Below the pieces are notes generated by a model. The model saw nothing but the letters and a program-made list of their open reading frames with translations. It made no database searches and was not told where the DNA came from. The position numbers were made by a program, and so were the translations under genes. DNA of 64,000 nucleotides from Pseudomonas sp. G.S.17 (GTDB lineage: Bacteria; Pseudomonadota; Gammaproteobacteria; Pseudomonadales; Pseudomonadaceae): contig NZ_CP151076.1 in NCBI RefSeq assembly GCF_038096165.1, positions 62,001 to 126,000 of the forward strand. The letters run 5' to 3'. Shown in pieces: positions 36,548 through 45,977 of the stretch; positions within the stretch are counted from its first letter, which is position 1; every line of letters begins with the position of its first letter.

Positions 36548-38482
36548 ATGATCAGCAATGGAAATAAAGGACCTGTTGAAATTGGTCCGATTGTTATTAC
36601 GCCGGGACCCGACCAACCCTCTCCCTCCGGACGTCCTGGAGGGGGTGGAAGTGGATCAAGTTGGTCGATAGGCACTGGTTTCAGCGGCGGTTTTGGTTCA
36701 GGAGGATCATCGAAGAAAAAGCGCAGAAAGAAGCGTAAACGCGAGGAAGCTAAACGTAGAGAACAAGCGGAGCAGGCTGCACGTGAACAGGCTGAAGCAA
36801 AGGCAAGAGCCGACGCAGAAGCTCGGACGCACGCCGAGGCTCAAGCCCGTGCAGAGGCTGAAGCCCGGGCGCATGCGGAGGCAGTTGCTCGCGCTCAAGC
36901 AGAGTACCAGCAGGCAATTATCAGACATGGGCAATTGATTGAAAGTCTGACCCATAGTTTCCAGTCGCAAAAGAATGAACTGGAGCAGCGCTATATAACG
37001 AAATCCAGAGACCTGCTACAAGCTACTCAGTCGGAAATAAAGAGTGGCATTGACCCCCTGCCTGCACAGTTCGATGGTCGGCAGTACCTTGCCCATGTTG
37101 TGCAGCAAAAAGCGCATATCAATTATTTGATTTCCTCCAAGAGAGGCGAGCTTGAGGCGAGCAATAATATTGTCCGGGCTTTTAACGGCGCGGATCCGCT
37201 CAAGCAGTCGGCTGAGCAATATAAGCATCACCTGGGTACAAACAGTCATCTTGATTCGGACAGCGCTCAGCAGATGCATCAATCATGGCTGGAGTCTGCG
37301 ACTCATGCCCATGAGTCGAAACTGCTCGCCGAATCAATAGCTCTGCTGGAAAGCCAGTCTGCGCAATTGTCCGCACAGCACGCGACATTGGCCGTTCAGG
37401 CGGCCGAAGAGGGTGATGTTCAACGGGTATCGAGTGCATCGCGCCTGTGGTCAGCAGTGGCTCCTCCAGCTGCCGCTCCGACAGCGACGGGGGTGGCAGG
37501 TGTGTGGCGCCAAGCCACGCAGATTGCCAGGCGAGAGTTCGTGCGTTCCGCAGCAAGGGCATTGAGCCGAAACCCGCTTCTGCTGCTGTCGACATACTCG
37601 CCCATGCTGGGTAACGCCGAACTGGCCGCGCAGGTGCTGGGCATTCCGCTGTCCCAGCTCGGTATTCCGGATGGCGTGGATCTTGAGTTCGTCGCCAGCC
37701 GCAACGGCTCGGTTGACGTTCCACATCGCTTGCTCGTGCAGGATGACGGCGCAATAGCGTGGGTGGCCGCTGACGGAGTCGAAGTCGGTACAAAGGTCCG
37801 CGTCAGGTCCTTCAGCTGGAATGCCGAAAACAATACTTACGAATTTATTCGTGATGGCGAAACCGAGCCTGCACTGGTCTGGACGCCGATTGTCAGGCCA
37901 CAGGACAGTTCGACCAGTACTCCGGCTCATGGGCCGTCACTTCCGACTGATCCGGGTGTTCCCTTATCGCCCATCGTGCTGGACATAGAGATTTATCCAG
38001 AAGTTGTTCGTGGTTTTGATGACTACATTCTCATATCGCCATCCGGTTCTGGATTGCCGGATAGCTATCTGTTGTTCAACTCCCCACGTGAGACACCGGG
38101 TATTGCCAGCGGTTATGGCAAGCCGGTTACGGGCACTTGGCTGGGCGCTAATACTCGACGTGAGGGTGCGCCGATCCCCTCAAACATTGCCGACAAATTG
38201 CGAGGGCAGCGATTTGCCAATTTTGATCGTCAAAGGGAAGCCATCTGGAGTGCAGTTGCCGAGGATCCGGAGCTTAGTAAACAATTTAACAAGCATAATT
38301 TGGATGAAATGGCCAAGGGCTATGCACCCTATGCCCCACTGATCAATCAAGTAGGTGGAAGGAAGAAATTCGAAATTCATCATCAACACTGGATTAAAAG
38401 TGGCGGGGCTGTCTACGATATGGACAATTTGGTGGTGCTCGCGCCTGACCAGCATATAGAGAAACATCGGACTGGAGAGTGA
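36548..38482 (+). CDS. S-type pyocin-like HNH DNase bacteriocin
   Basis: 644 residues from MISNGNKGPVEIGP; four more codons are open upstream, but GGAGG sits there. Layout: Gly/Ser/Pro-rich N-terminus (about 1-55), basic patch KKKRRKKRKR, long Ala/Glu/Arg coiled coil (about 60-200), a pyocin_S-type translocation region (about 330-460), then an HNH nuclease at 560-644. The last carries the colicin E9/pyocin S2 signature EIHHQHW...GGAVYDMDNL...HIEKHR with the metal-binding histidines. Kills related strains by DNA cleavage after uptake. The immunity gene begins 2 bases after the stop. Confidence 0.88.
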   Translation: MISNGNKGPVEIGPIVITPGPDQPSPSGRPGGGGSGSSWSIGTGFSGGFGSGGSSKKKRRKKRKREEAKRREQAEQAAREQAEAKARADAEARTHAEAQARAEAEARAHAEAVARAQAEYQQAIIRHGQLIESLTHSFQSQKNELEQRYITKSRDLLQATQSEIKSGIDPLPAQFDGRQYLAHVVQQKAHINYLISSKRGELEASNNIVRAFNGADPLKQSAEQYKHHLGTNSHLDSDSAQQMHQSWLESATHAHESKLLAESIALLESQSAQLSAQHATLAVQAAEEGDVQRVSSASRLWSAVAPPAAAPTATGVAGVWRQATQIARREFVRSAARALSRNPLLLLSTYSPMLGNAELAAQVLGIPLSQLGIPDGVDLEFVASRNGSVDVPHRLLVQDDGAIAWVAADGVEVGTKVRVRSFSWNAENNTYEFIRDGETEPALVWTPIVRPQDSSTSTPAHGPSLPTDPGVPLSPIVLDIEIYPEVVRGFDDYILISPSGSGLPDSYLLFNSPRETPGIASGYGKPVTGTWLGANTRREGAPIPSNIADKLRGQRFANFDRQREAIWSAVAEDPELSKQFNKHNLDEMAKGYAPYAPLINQVGGRKKFEIHHQHWIKSGGAVYDMDNLVVLAPDQHIEKHRTGE

Positions 38483-38484
38483 TT

Positions 38485-38766
38485 ATGGTTATTGATTTCA
38501 GCAAAAAAATAACTGATTACACAGAGCTTGAGTTTTTAGAGCTTCTTAATTATTTTTCTTACGGCAGAAAACATCTTGAGGGGGCTGAGTATGAGAGATC
38601 CACTATCGAGTTTGTCGAATATTTCATTACCATTACCGAGCATCCTGCCCAGTCCGATGTCATTTTCTACCCTCGCGAAGGCCAGGAAGACAGCCCGGAA
38701 GGCATTCTGAAAGAAGTAAAAGAATGGCGAGCGCAAAATGGCAAGCCTGGATTTAAGGCTTCCTGA
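38485..38766 (+). CDS. Colicin/pyocin DNase immunity protein
   Basis: 93 residues, small and acidic. Im9/S2-immunity family: ITDYTELEFLELL, ITEHPAQSDVIFYPREGQEDSPEGIL and WRAQNGKPGFK align with the Im2/Im9 helices, including the helix III region that touches the DNase. Start ATG at 38485, two bases after the toxin stop, so translation is coupled; the GAGAG inside the toxin end can serve as its ribosome site. Confidence 0.92.
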   Translation: MVIDFSKKITDYTELEFLELLNYFSYGRKHLEGAEYERSTIEFVEYFITITEHPAQSDVIFYPREGQEDSPEGILKEVKEWRAQNGKPGFKAS

Positions 38767-38850
38767 TCTGAATTAAATAAAGCCCCCGAGCGCGTGATGC
38801 ATTCGGGCCTTACGAATCAAATTAGTAACTTTCAAAGAGAGGTATCCATC

Positions 38851-39759
38851 ATGGAAGAATTTAATCATCACCTGCACCAACTGCCGAACTTCTTACAAAA
38901 CGAACTGCACGCCCATGCGGGGTCAACCCACGGAGTGTCTCCGGTTCAGATCGTTGCGCGCTACCGGGCAATGGCTGATCACCTGATTGCCACCAAGCGT
39001 GGCGGACTGGACCCGGCGCATGTCGCGAATGTCAGCTTTATGTGGGGCAATGTGCAGTCGAGCAAAGCCGATGTCGAGAATATGATGCAGCTGCGTAGTA
39101 TGCCGGGGCATGGCGCTACCGATTTCTATTCGATGACGGTCAACGCGAACTTCTTCTTGCAGTGCATCCGCTTCCTGACCCATTTCCGTGATGCCATGGC
39201 CGGGCTTCAGCCTCGACTGGAGGAGCAGGAACGTCAGCAGGCTCGACTTCGGGCTGAGGAGGAGGCGCGACGGCTTGCCCAGCGCCAGGCGGAAGAAGCC
39301 GCGCGACTACTGGCCCAGCGGCAGGCAGAAGAGGCCGCTCGGCAATTGGCGCAACGTCAGGCCGAAGAGGCTGAAGCTGCTCGCCAGCGCGCGAAGGAGG
39401 CAGCTTTGCAACTGGCACAGCGACAGATAGAGGAGGCGGCACGAGCGTTGGCTCAGCGCAAAGCCGAGGAGCAGGCATTGCAGGCAGCTCGCGAGATTCT
39501 GGAGCAGTCAAGGACCGAAGCAGCGGTTGTTGAAGAAGCTGGCGCAGGTCAATTGCAACCCGCAGAGGCTTCTTCTAATGGGCATAGCGGCGTTAGAGAG
39601 ATTTCGGGCCCCAGGGTGACCGGGGAGGTCGAAAAGGCGGTGCTTGAACTGCAAAAAGACATTGAACGTGCCGTGGTTACTTTTGCTCGCGTTTTGGCTG
39701 CCCAAAGTACTTCGGCGGCCAGCGGGGCGCTGAGCGAACTGCGTTATACCGGTACTTGA
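38851..39759 (+). CDS. Unrecognised coiled-coil protein in bacteriocin operon
   Basis: 302 residues, start at MEEFNHHLHQLP with AGAGAGG 9-15 bases upstream. The N-terminal about 110 residues look globular and helical (VQIVARYRAMADHLI, FLQCIRFLTHFRDAM). Residues about 120-220 are a coiled coil of near-repeats LAQRQAEEAAR. The C-terminus is helical with no nuclease motif, signal peptide or membrane segment. It follows the immunity gene by 84 bases. It could be a second bacteriocin that has lost its killing domain, or a helper. No known family recognised. Confidence 0.65.
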   Translation: MEEFNHHLHQLPNFLQNELHAHAGSTHGVSPVQIVARYRAMADHLIATKRGGLDPAHVANVSFMWGNVQSSKADVENMMQLRSMPGHGATDFYSMTVNANFFLQCIRFLTHFRDAMAGLQPRLEEQERQQARLRAEEEARRLAQRQAEEAARLLAQRQAEEAARQLAQRQAEEAEAARQRAKEAALQLAQRQIEEAARALAQRKAEEQALQAAREILEQSRTEAAVVEEAGAGQLQPAEASSNGHSGVREISGPRVTGEVEKAVLELQKDIERAVVTFARVLAAQSTSAASGALSELRYTGT

Positions 39760-39859
39760 TAAACAGTTTGACGCGGCTTGCTGGCGATGGCTGCGAACGA
39801 GGTCACCTGATCCACCGCTTTCGCAGCCTTCGGCAGCTCCTGCAGGACAGCTGTTTTCC

Positions 39860-40126
39860 TCAACTCCCGGCCTGAGTAGTCCCGCCCTTTTTCTGTTCGA
39901 AGAAATCCGGAATTTCATGCTTATAGCTGTCGAGCCAGCGCTGCATGCTGCGCTCGCGTTCGGCCGGGGTGACGGCCTGCGGGGTGGGTGAGGCATGATT
40001 GCCCTCTGTCTGTAATTTCAGCCAGCTCTGCGTCTGTTCCTGCCAGGGCGAATCGCCCTTTTCGGCCGCCACGGCCGCCGACGCCATGCCCAATAGGCAG
40101 ACGATGCCAATCACGCCACCTTTCAT
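39860..40126 (-). CDS. DUF3613 domain protein (Tad-locus associated)
   Basis: 88 residues from MKGGVIGIVCLLGMASAAVA, a signal peptide, with GGAGGAGGGT directly before the ATG. The motif SWLKLQTEGNHASP...ERSMQRWLDSYKHEIPDFF is the DUF3613 signature. In other Pseudomonas this gene closes the Flp/Tad pilus cluster, absent here. Its 3' 61 bases are duplicated at 36203-36263. Confidence 0.75.
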   Translation of the reverse strand: MKGGVIGIVCLLGMASAAVAAEKGDSPWQEQTQSWLKLQTEGNHASPTPQAVTPAERERSMQRWLDSYKHEIPDFFEQKKGGTTQAGS

Positions 40127-40140
40127 ACCCTCCTCCCTAC

Positions 40141-40410
40141 TCAATTGAGCGCACTCTGCCCGGTCAGGGCCGCTACCGGGCGAACTGCCAACGGTTTCTT
40201 CAATGCTTCGGCCCGAGCCCTGGACTCATTGAACTGCTCCGGGGTCAAGCCGTTGCGGGTGACCCAGTCGGCTGCCCGGTTCCAGTTATCCTGATACAAC
40301 AACATGGTCAGCAGATTCTCTGCGGCCAGGGAGTCCGACTGCTTGAGTTCCATGGCGGTCAGGAACTGAAAGTGCGCCTGCTCGAAATCTGAAATACCGT
40401 CTCGCGACCG
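40141..40410 (-). pseudogene. TPR (TadD-like) gene remnant
   Basis: Open frame encoding a TPR-like tail (DFEQAHFQFLTAMELKQSDS, then LAAENLLTMLLYQDNWNRAA). It has no start codon before residue Met at 40353 and no ribosome site; upstream it degenerates into non-TPR sequence and ends at the pchP stop. It sits directly before the DUF3613 gene, so it is probably the last piece of a tad-cluster TPR gene left after deletion. Confidence 0.5.
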
Positions 40411-40417
40411 TTCACGC

Positions 40418-41473
40418 TTACTGAATCTCTTCCGGCTTGACGATCACCCAGTTCTTGTCCGCTGTCACCGCCAGACCTTCTTTAGCCTGAGCCGCTGCGT
40501 GCTTGGCCATCATGCCGTTGAGCTGGGTCATGTACTTGTCTTTGCGGTTGATCCACAGGTGCACGCCGCCCTTGGCCACGTCCACGTCGTGGAACAGCAT
40601 GTAACCATCGCTGGTTGGCGTATCGCCGCCGACCAGCACCGGTTTTTTCCATTCGTCGATGTAGGTCAGGATCGCTGCGTGTTTGCCAGCCATCCAGGTC
40701 GCTGGCGTCCACAGGTATGGAGTCAGCTCCAGGCCGAGGTTGGCCTTCTCGTCATATTTGCCTGCGGTGATCTGCTTGCGCGCTGTGGTCAGCTCGCCAG
40801 TCTTGCGATCCTTGAGCAGCGTGGTTACGCCAATGACGTTTTGCGGTTTGACGTTGTAGCCATACTTCGGATCGGCCGCGACCATGCGCACCAGCTCTTC
40901 GGAAGCGGCGGTCATCACGTAGACCTCAATGCCGTTTTCCATCAGCTTGTTGTACAGCTCTTTCTGGCCGGTGAAGATCCGTGGCGGTTCGACATCGAGT
41001 TTCTTGACCACATCGCCGTCGTAATAGGTCGCCGGCACCGGTTTGCCCGAAGCCATCAACTCGTCGACGTAGCCCTTGAGTTCCTTGAGGGTGAAACCTG
41101 CGAACACTTGCGCGACCCATGGGTAGCAAACCATGTCGTCCACTTCGCAGAGGCGATAGTAATAACTGAACAGGCTTTCCTTGTGGTCGGCGGTGTCCTT
41201 GAACGGCATCAGCTTGAGGGAGGGGTCCAGGCTTTCGCGGGTGATCAGGCCTTTGTTTTCCATGAACGGCAGCAGCGATTCTTCGAGGTCGAAGCGGTAG
41301 CTGGTGTTGTCCATGTCGAACACCGCGTAATTGCCCTTGTTGGCATTGGCGGTGATCATGGCGTTGAGCGCCTTGGCGGCAGGCTCGGGCCAGTGCGTCA
41401 ATTCGGTGGCCAGCGCCTGCCCGGCAAGGCCCAGGCACAGCGCGACAGCGAGTAGTTTTGGCGCGAATTTCAT
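40418..41473 (-). CDS. pchP: Phosphorylcholine phosphatase
   Basis: 351 residues with signal peptide ([12 protein letters not shown]). HAD-superfamily motif I is DMDNTS at about 54, motif II VMTAAS near 197, and a late [12 protein letters not shown]. Resembles P. aeruginosa PchP (PA5292; 349 residues), the periplasmic enzyme that releases choline from phosphorylcholine. This fits with a BCCT choline transporter in the same window, although the two are 17 kb apart here. Confidence 0.88.
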   Translation of the reverse strand: MKFAPKLLAVALCLGLAGQALATELTHWPEPAAKALNAMITANANKGNYAVFDMDNTSYRFDLEESLLPFMENKGLITRESLDPSLKLMPFKDTADHKESLFSYYYRLCEVDDMVCYPWVAQVFAGFTLKELKGYVDELMASGKPVPATYYDGDVVKKLDVEPPRIFTGQKELYNKLMENGIEVYVMTAASEELVRMVAADPKYGYNVKPQNVIGVTTLLKDRKTGELTTARKQITAGKYDEKANLGLELTPYLWTPATWMAGKHAAILTYIDEWKKPVLVGGDTPTSDGYMLFHDVDVAKGGVHLWINRKDKYMTQLNGMMAKHAAAQAKEGLAVTADKNWVIVKPEEIQ

Positions 41474-41618
41474 AGTGGTTTCCCCCCCGGATATTTAGAG
41501 GTTCGACCGTAGCAAATTGCCGTTACTGTTTGAGTGCGTCAGCGACCGCGCGCGTTCCGAGGGCGTCATGTCGGGAACGATTCGCGACGGGATTCGCCGA
41601 TTGCGACATTTTTGTGAC

Positions 41619-41721
41619 CGTAGGAGGGGACTTGTCCCCGAAGGCGGTGGCTCAGGCGGTGTCAATTTTCCGGATTTTCGTTGTTAGGACCATCGCATTC
41701 GGGGACAAGTCTCCTCCTACA
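41619..41721. repeat. Inverted repeat pair between pchP and folA
   Basis: TAGGAGGGGACTTGTCCCCG and inverted GGGGACAAGTCTCCTCCTA, about 60 bases apart. A Pseudomonas intergenic palindrome of another sequence type from the REPs above. Nothing else is seen in the 41474-41742 spacer. Confidence 0.75.
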
Positions 41722-41742
41722 CAGTCTGTACAGGTGTCCGGT

Positions 41743-42255
41743 TCACCTGCGTTGCCACACCTCAAAGGTGTATGCCGGCTTGCCATCCAGGGCTGGATTC
41801 AACACCTCTGAGATCAAAACCCATTGCGCCGGATCAAGCTCTGGAAACCACGCATCGCCCTCAGGGCTCAGCGCCACGCGGGTCAGGTACAGACGATCAG
41901 CCTGCGGCAAGCCTTGAACATAAAGCTGCGCGCCGCCAATCAGCATGACTTCATCGACGCCCTGCTCGCGTGCCCATGCTTCGGCGCGGGTTACCGCGGA
42001 TTCCAGCGAGGTGAAGACTTCGGCACCTTCGAGCTGCAAATCCGTTTGGCGAGTCACCACCAGATTCAGGCGGCCGGGCAACGGCCGGCCGAGCGAATCC
42101 CAGGTCTTGCGGCCCATGATGATCGGCTTGCCGAGGGTGGTCGCCTTGAAATATTTGAAGTCCCCCGGCAAATGCCAGGGCATGGAATTGTCGACGCCAA
42201 TCACTCGGTTTTCACCAAGGGCGGCAATCAGGCTGAGAGGCAGTTGAGTTTTCAT
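41743..42255 (-). CDS. folA: Dihydrofolate reductase
   Basis: 170 residues from MKTQLPLSLIAALGENRVIG. Reduces dihydrofolate with NADPH. Substrate and cofactor motifs: NSMPWHLPGDFKYFK with the catalytic acid Asp, PIIMGRKTWDSLGRPLPGRLN, and EVMLIGGAQLY. Twenty upstream codons in frame are not family-like. Divergent from the DUF2868 gene. Confidence 0.97.
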   Translation of the reverse strand: MKTQLPLSLIAALGENRVIGVDNSMPWHLPGDFKYFKATTLGKPIIMGRKTWDSLGRPLPGRLNLVVTRQTDLQLEGAEVFTSLESAVTRAEAWAREQGVDEVMLIGGAQLYVQGLPQADRLYLTRVALSPEGDAWFPELDPAQWVLISEVLNPALDGKPAYTFEVWQRR

Positions 42256-42361
42256 GGCGGCGAGAATAGCAGAGCACGGCAGTGAATTCGTACCGTGCTT
42301 TTCGCTCGAATGCACGACGCAGAGGTTATGCTCATCCCTGACTTCATCAACGAGACGCCGT

Positions 42362-43741
42362 GTGACTGCTCTGACCCCACTCGATAACCTCTGGCTGACC
42401 GAAGCCGTGCGTCTGCGCGAACAACAGGCCGGTCAACTCGACGACCTTGAAGCCAACCGCCGCGCCCGCGCCCAGGCAGGCGACTTGCCGAGCCGCATTG
42501 TGCATCGCGCCCTGTGGCTGGCCGAGCGCGATGGCATGCTCGAAGCGCTACGCCGCTGGAAGCAAGGCGCGCGTCTGGCGTTGATTGCGCTGGCGATTCT
42601 GGCGGTCATCAGCGGTACCGGACTGGCCTTCGCGGCTATGGGCGACGGGCAGACGCCGGTCAATGTGTTCTGGGCCCTGGGCAGTTTGCTCGGGCTGAAC
42701 CTGATTCTGCTGATCAGCTGGGCGTTGGGCCTGGCCTTCGCCGGGGAAAGCGCGGCCAGTCTCGGGCGCTTGTGGCTATGGTTGAGTGAAAAGCTCGCCC
42801 GCGATGCGCAAGCGGCGCAACTGGCGCCAGCCTTGATTCTGCTGCTGCAACGACGGCGCCTGAATCGCTGGGCCTTGGGTGCGCTGGTGCATGGCTTATG
42901 GCTGCTGGCATTGGTCAGCGCGCTGGTGTTGCTGTTGATGCTGATGGCGACGCGGCGCTACGGCTTCGTCTGGGAAACCACGATTCTGGGCAGCGACACC
43001 TTCGTCAGCCTGACCCAGGCTCTCGGCACGCTTCCGGCACTGCTGGGCTTCAGCGTGCCGAGCGAAGCCATGATCCGCGCCAGCGGCGACAGTGCATTGG
43101 TAGTCGAGTCCGCAAGGCAAGCCTGGGCCGCATGGCTGGTGGGGGTTTTGCTGGTCTACGGCATCGTGCCCCGTTTGATATTGGCGCTGGCTTGCCTGTC
43201 GCTGTGGAAGCGTGGCCGCGCGGCGTTGAGCCTGGACTTGAGCCTGCCCGGTTACAGCGAACTGCGCGAACGCCTGATGCCCAGCAGCGAGCGGCTTGGC
43301 GTCAGCGATGCCGCGCCAGAGTCGTTGCCGCAGATTACTCCGCAGCATGGCAGCCAGAACAGTGAAGGCGCGTTGCTGGTCGCCATCGAGCTGGATGAAG
43401 ATCAGCCATGGCCGCCCGCGCTGCCAGCGACTGTTGCAGATGCCGGCATTCTCGACAGTCGCGAATCCCGGCAGAAACTGCTCGATCAACTGACGCGTTT
43501 TCCTCCGGCGCGATTGGTCATTGCCTGCGATCCACGACGCTCGCCGGACCGTGGCAGCCTGGCGCTGATCGCCGAACTGGCGCGCTGCGCCGGGAGCACC
43601 AGAGTCTGGCTGCTCGCCGCGCCTGCGGGTCAGAATCTGGATGCCGAGCGCGTCAGCGACTGGCATGCCGGGCTGCAACAATTGGAGCTGACGTGGGCCG
43701 AAGCCGCACCGTTGAACTGGCTGGAGACGGGTGATGAGTAA
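42362..43741 (+). CDS. DUF2868 membrane protein
   Basis: 459 residues from a GTG start (TALTPLDNLWLTEAVRLRE). Four hydrophobic helices lie in about 65-285, followed by a soluble C-terminal domain. The family is of unknown function and nearly always precedes a DUF3482 GTPase gene, as here; the stop overlaps the next start by 8 bases. Likely a membrane partner of that GTPase. Confidence 0.85.
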   Translation: MTALTPLDNLWLTEAVRLREQQAGQLDDLEANRRARAQAGDLPSRIVHRALWLAERDGMLEALRRWKQGARLALIALAILAVISGTGLAFAAMGDGQTPVNVFWALGSLLGLNLILLISWALGLAFAGESAASLGRLWLWLSEKLARDAQAAQLAPALILLLQRRRLNRWALGALVHGLWLLALVSALVLLLMLMATRRYGFVWETTILGSDTFVSLTQALGTLPALLGFSVPSEAMIRASGDSALVVESARQAWAAWLVGVLLVYGIVPRLILALACLSLWKRGRAALSLDLSLPGYSELRERLMPSSERLGVSDAAPESLPQITPQHGSQNSEGALLVAIELDEDQPWPPALPATVADAGILDSRESRQKLLDQLTRFPPARLVIACDPRRSPDRGSLALIAELARCAGSTRVWLLAAPAGQNLDAERVSDWHAGLQQLELTWAEAAPLNWLETGDE

Positions 43742-45113
43742 GACCGAGAAGATTCGTCCACTGAAACTTGCTGTCGTCGGCCACACCAATGTCGGCAAGA
43801 CCTCGCTGCTGCGCACACTGACTCGCGACGTCGGCTTTGGCGAAGTCTCCCATCGGCCCAGCACCACCCGCCACGTGGAAGGCGCAAGGTTGTCGGTGGA
43901 TGGCGAGGCTTTGCTGGAACTGTACGACACGCCTGGTCTGGAAGACGCCATCGCGCTGCTCGATTATCTGGAACGCCTGGATCGTCCCGGCGAACGGCTG
44001 GATGGCCCGGCGCGGCTGGCGCGGTTTCTTGATGGCAGTGAGGCGCGGCAGCGTTTCGAGCAGGAAGCCAAGGTCTTGCGCCAACTGCTGGCGTCGGATG
44101 CCGGTTTGTATGTGATCGATGCGCGCGAGCCGGTGCTGGCGAAATATCGCGACGAACTGTCGGTGCTGGCCAGTTGCGGCAAGCCGCTGTTGCCGGTGTT
44201 GAATTTCGTCAGCAGCGCCGACCATCGCGAACCCGCCTGGCGTGAAGCCCTGGGGCGGCTTGGCCTGCATGCACTGGTGCGTTTTGATAGCGTGGCACCG
44301 CCGGAAGATGGCGAGCGGCGCCTGTATGAAAGCCTTGCGCTGTTGCTGGAGACTTCCCGAGGCCAGTTGGAGCGTCTGATCCTGGATCAGGAAGCCCAGC
44401 GCGAAACCCGACGCCAGAGCGCGGCGCGCTTGATTGCCGAGCTGCTGATCGACTGCGCAGCTTGCCGACGCAGCGTGTCGACCGAATCCGGTCAAGAGCA
44501 ACTGGCCATTGATGAACTGCGCAAAGCGGTGCGGCAGCGCGAGCAGCGTTGTGTCGAGGCGCTGCTCAAGCTGTATGCGTTTCGCACGCAGGACGCGGCG
44601 GCCAGTGATCTGCCGCTGCTGGACGGGCGTTGGGGCGATGATCTGTTCAATCCGGAAACCCTCAAGCAACTGGGCGTGCGGGTCGGTGGCGGTATTGCGG
44701 CGGGCGCAGCGGCCGGAGCGGGCGTCGATCTGCTGGTGGGCGGGGTTACTCTCGGCGCGGCGGCGCTGGTCGGGGCGATTGCTGGCGGCGCATTGCAGAC
44801 CGCCCGCAGTTACGGCGGCCGCTTGCTGGGCAAGCTCAAAGGCCAGCGCGAACTGACCGTCGATGACGCGGTGTTGCGCCTGCTGGCGTTGCGTCAGCGT
44901 CATTTGCTGCAAGCCCTCGGCGCGCGAGGTCATGCGGCGATGGAAAGCATCAAGCTCACCACGCCGCAGGACATGACCTGGCGCGAAGGCAAACTCCCCG
45001 AAGCGGTGCACAAGGCGCGCGCACACCCGCAATGGTCGTCGCTCAATCCGGGGGCGAAGCTGAGCCAGGCTGAACGGCAGGAGCAGATCGAAAGTCTCGC
45101 CCGGATCCTGTAG
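43734..45113 (+). CDS. DUF3482 GTPase
   Basis: 459 residues. Era/YeeP-type G domain at the N-terminus: P-loop GHTNVGKTS near 16, switch II DTPGLED near 64, and a C-terminal Gly/Ala-rich hydrophobic stretch (GGGIAAGAAAGAGVDLLVGG, about 320-360) that could insert into membrane. DUF3482 follows the G domain. Cell role unknown. ATG at 43734 preferred over the GTG one codon earlier. Confidence 0.87.
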   Translation: MSKTEKIRPLKLAVVGHTNVGKTSLLRTLTRDVGFGEVSHRPSTTRHVEGARLSVDGEALLELYDTPGLEDAIALLDYLERLDRPGERLDGPARLARFLDGSEARQRFEQEAKVLRQLLASDAGLYVIDAREPVLAKYRDELSVLASCGKPLLPVLNFVSSADHREPAWREALGRLGLHALVRFDSVAPPEDGERRLYESLALLLETSRGQLERLILDQEAQRETRRQSAARLIAELLIDCAACRRSVSTESGQEQLAIDELRKAVRQREQRCVEALLKLYAFRTQDAAASDLPLLDGRWGDDLFNPETLKQLGVRVGGGIAAGAAAGAGVDLLVGGVTLGAAALVGAIAGGALQTARSYGGRLLGKLKGQRELTVDDAVLRLLALRQRHLLQALGARGHAAMESIKLTTPQDMTWREGKLPEAVHKARAHPQWSSLNPGAKLSQAERQEQIESLARIL

Positions 45114-45217
45114 GAGCGATCTTGTTCGCGATAAAGTCGGAACGACTTTCATGCCGTGGTGAGCCCTGATTTTGCGACTGCTTCGCAGCCGATCGCGAAT
45201 GAATTCGCGCCTACAGG
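45111..45217. repeat. Inverted repeat pair after DUF3482 gene
   Basis: TGTAGGAGCGATCTTGTTCGCGA just after the stop codon and the inverted GATCGCGAATGAATTCGCGC-CTACA about 60 bases on. Confidence 0.7.
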
Positions 45218-45313
45218 TTTCGTGCCCGGCAGTCGCATTCGTCATTTTTAATTACTCGATTATCCCGGAGACCGGTATCATCCCGCGCCCGATACACCCG
45301 GAACTGGATTCAA

Positions 45314-45769
45314 ATGAAACCCACCTTGATCGCCGCCGCAGAACTCGACCGTATCGATACCTGGGCCAAATACTCCAGCCATATGTGCGGGGGCTGTATT
45401 TCCAGCTGCTGCACGCTGCCTGTTGAAGTGAAGATCAAGGATTTGATCCGCATCGGCATCGTCGATGAGTTCGAGCGCGGGGAGCCGGCGAAGAACATCG
45501 CCAAGCGTTTGCAGAAGGAAGGCATCGTCGAGCGCTACAACCAGAAGTCCGAGATCTTCACGTTGCAGCGCATGAGCAACAACGATTGCCTGTACCTGGA
45601 TCGCAAGAGCCGCCTGTGCACGATCTACGAGAAACGTCCGGACACCTGCCGCAATCACCCCAAGGTCGGCCCGCGCCCCGGCTATTGCGCTTACAAGCCC
45701 AAGGATCTGGTTCGTCAGGACACCGGCACGCTGAAGAACAACACCAGCACGCCGTTTCCGAAGTTCTAA
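45314..45769 (+). CDS. YkgJ family cysteine-cluster protein
   Basis: 151 residues. The CxxCxxxCC cluster near residue 24 (MCGGCISSCC) and later cysteines (NDCLYLDRKSRLCTIYEKRPDTCR) form the Fe-S or zinc-binding pattern of the YkgJ family, whose function is unknown. Starts at MKPTLIAAAELDRI. Convergent with typA. Confidence 0.85.
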   Translation: MKPTLIAAAELDRIDTWAKYSSHMCGGCISSCCTLPVEVKIKDLIRIGIVDEFERGEPAKNIAKRLQKEGIVERYNQKSEIFTLQRMSNNDCLYLDRKSRLCTIYEKRPDTCRNHPKVGPRPGYCAYKPKDLVRQDTGTLKNNTSTPFPKF

Positions 45770-45784
45770 GTAATTCATTCTGGA

Positions 45785-45871
45785 AGACCGGCTTCAGCCG
45801 GGAGGGCGGTCTACCTGGGACAAATCTGTTCCAGGCCGACTAACGCCCTCCCGGCTAAAGCCGGTCCTACG
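45785..45871. repeat. REP pair
   Basis: GACCGGCTTCAGCCGGGAGGGCG and inverted CGCCCTCCCGGCTAAAGCCGGTC, the same REP family as at 8411 and 58511. Confidence 0.85.
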
Positions 45872-45919
45872 ATGCCCGCCCTTTTTGCGGATTGAAGTGA
45901 CTCAATGACCACACAAACA

Positions 45920-45955
45920 AAAACGCCCCCGACCTTGCGGTCGGGGGCGTTTTGT
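45920..45955. terminator. Bidirectional terminator for YkgJ gene and typA
   Basis: AAAACGCCCCCGAC / GTCGGGGGCGTTTT stem with a 6-base loop, A-run and T-run on either side, placed between convergent genes. Confidence 0.92.
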
Positions 45956-45977
45956 TTTTAGCCGACTAACTGATTAA

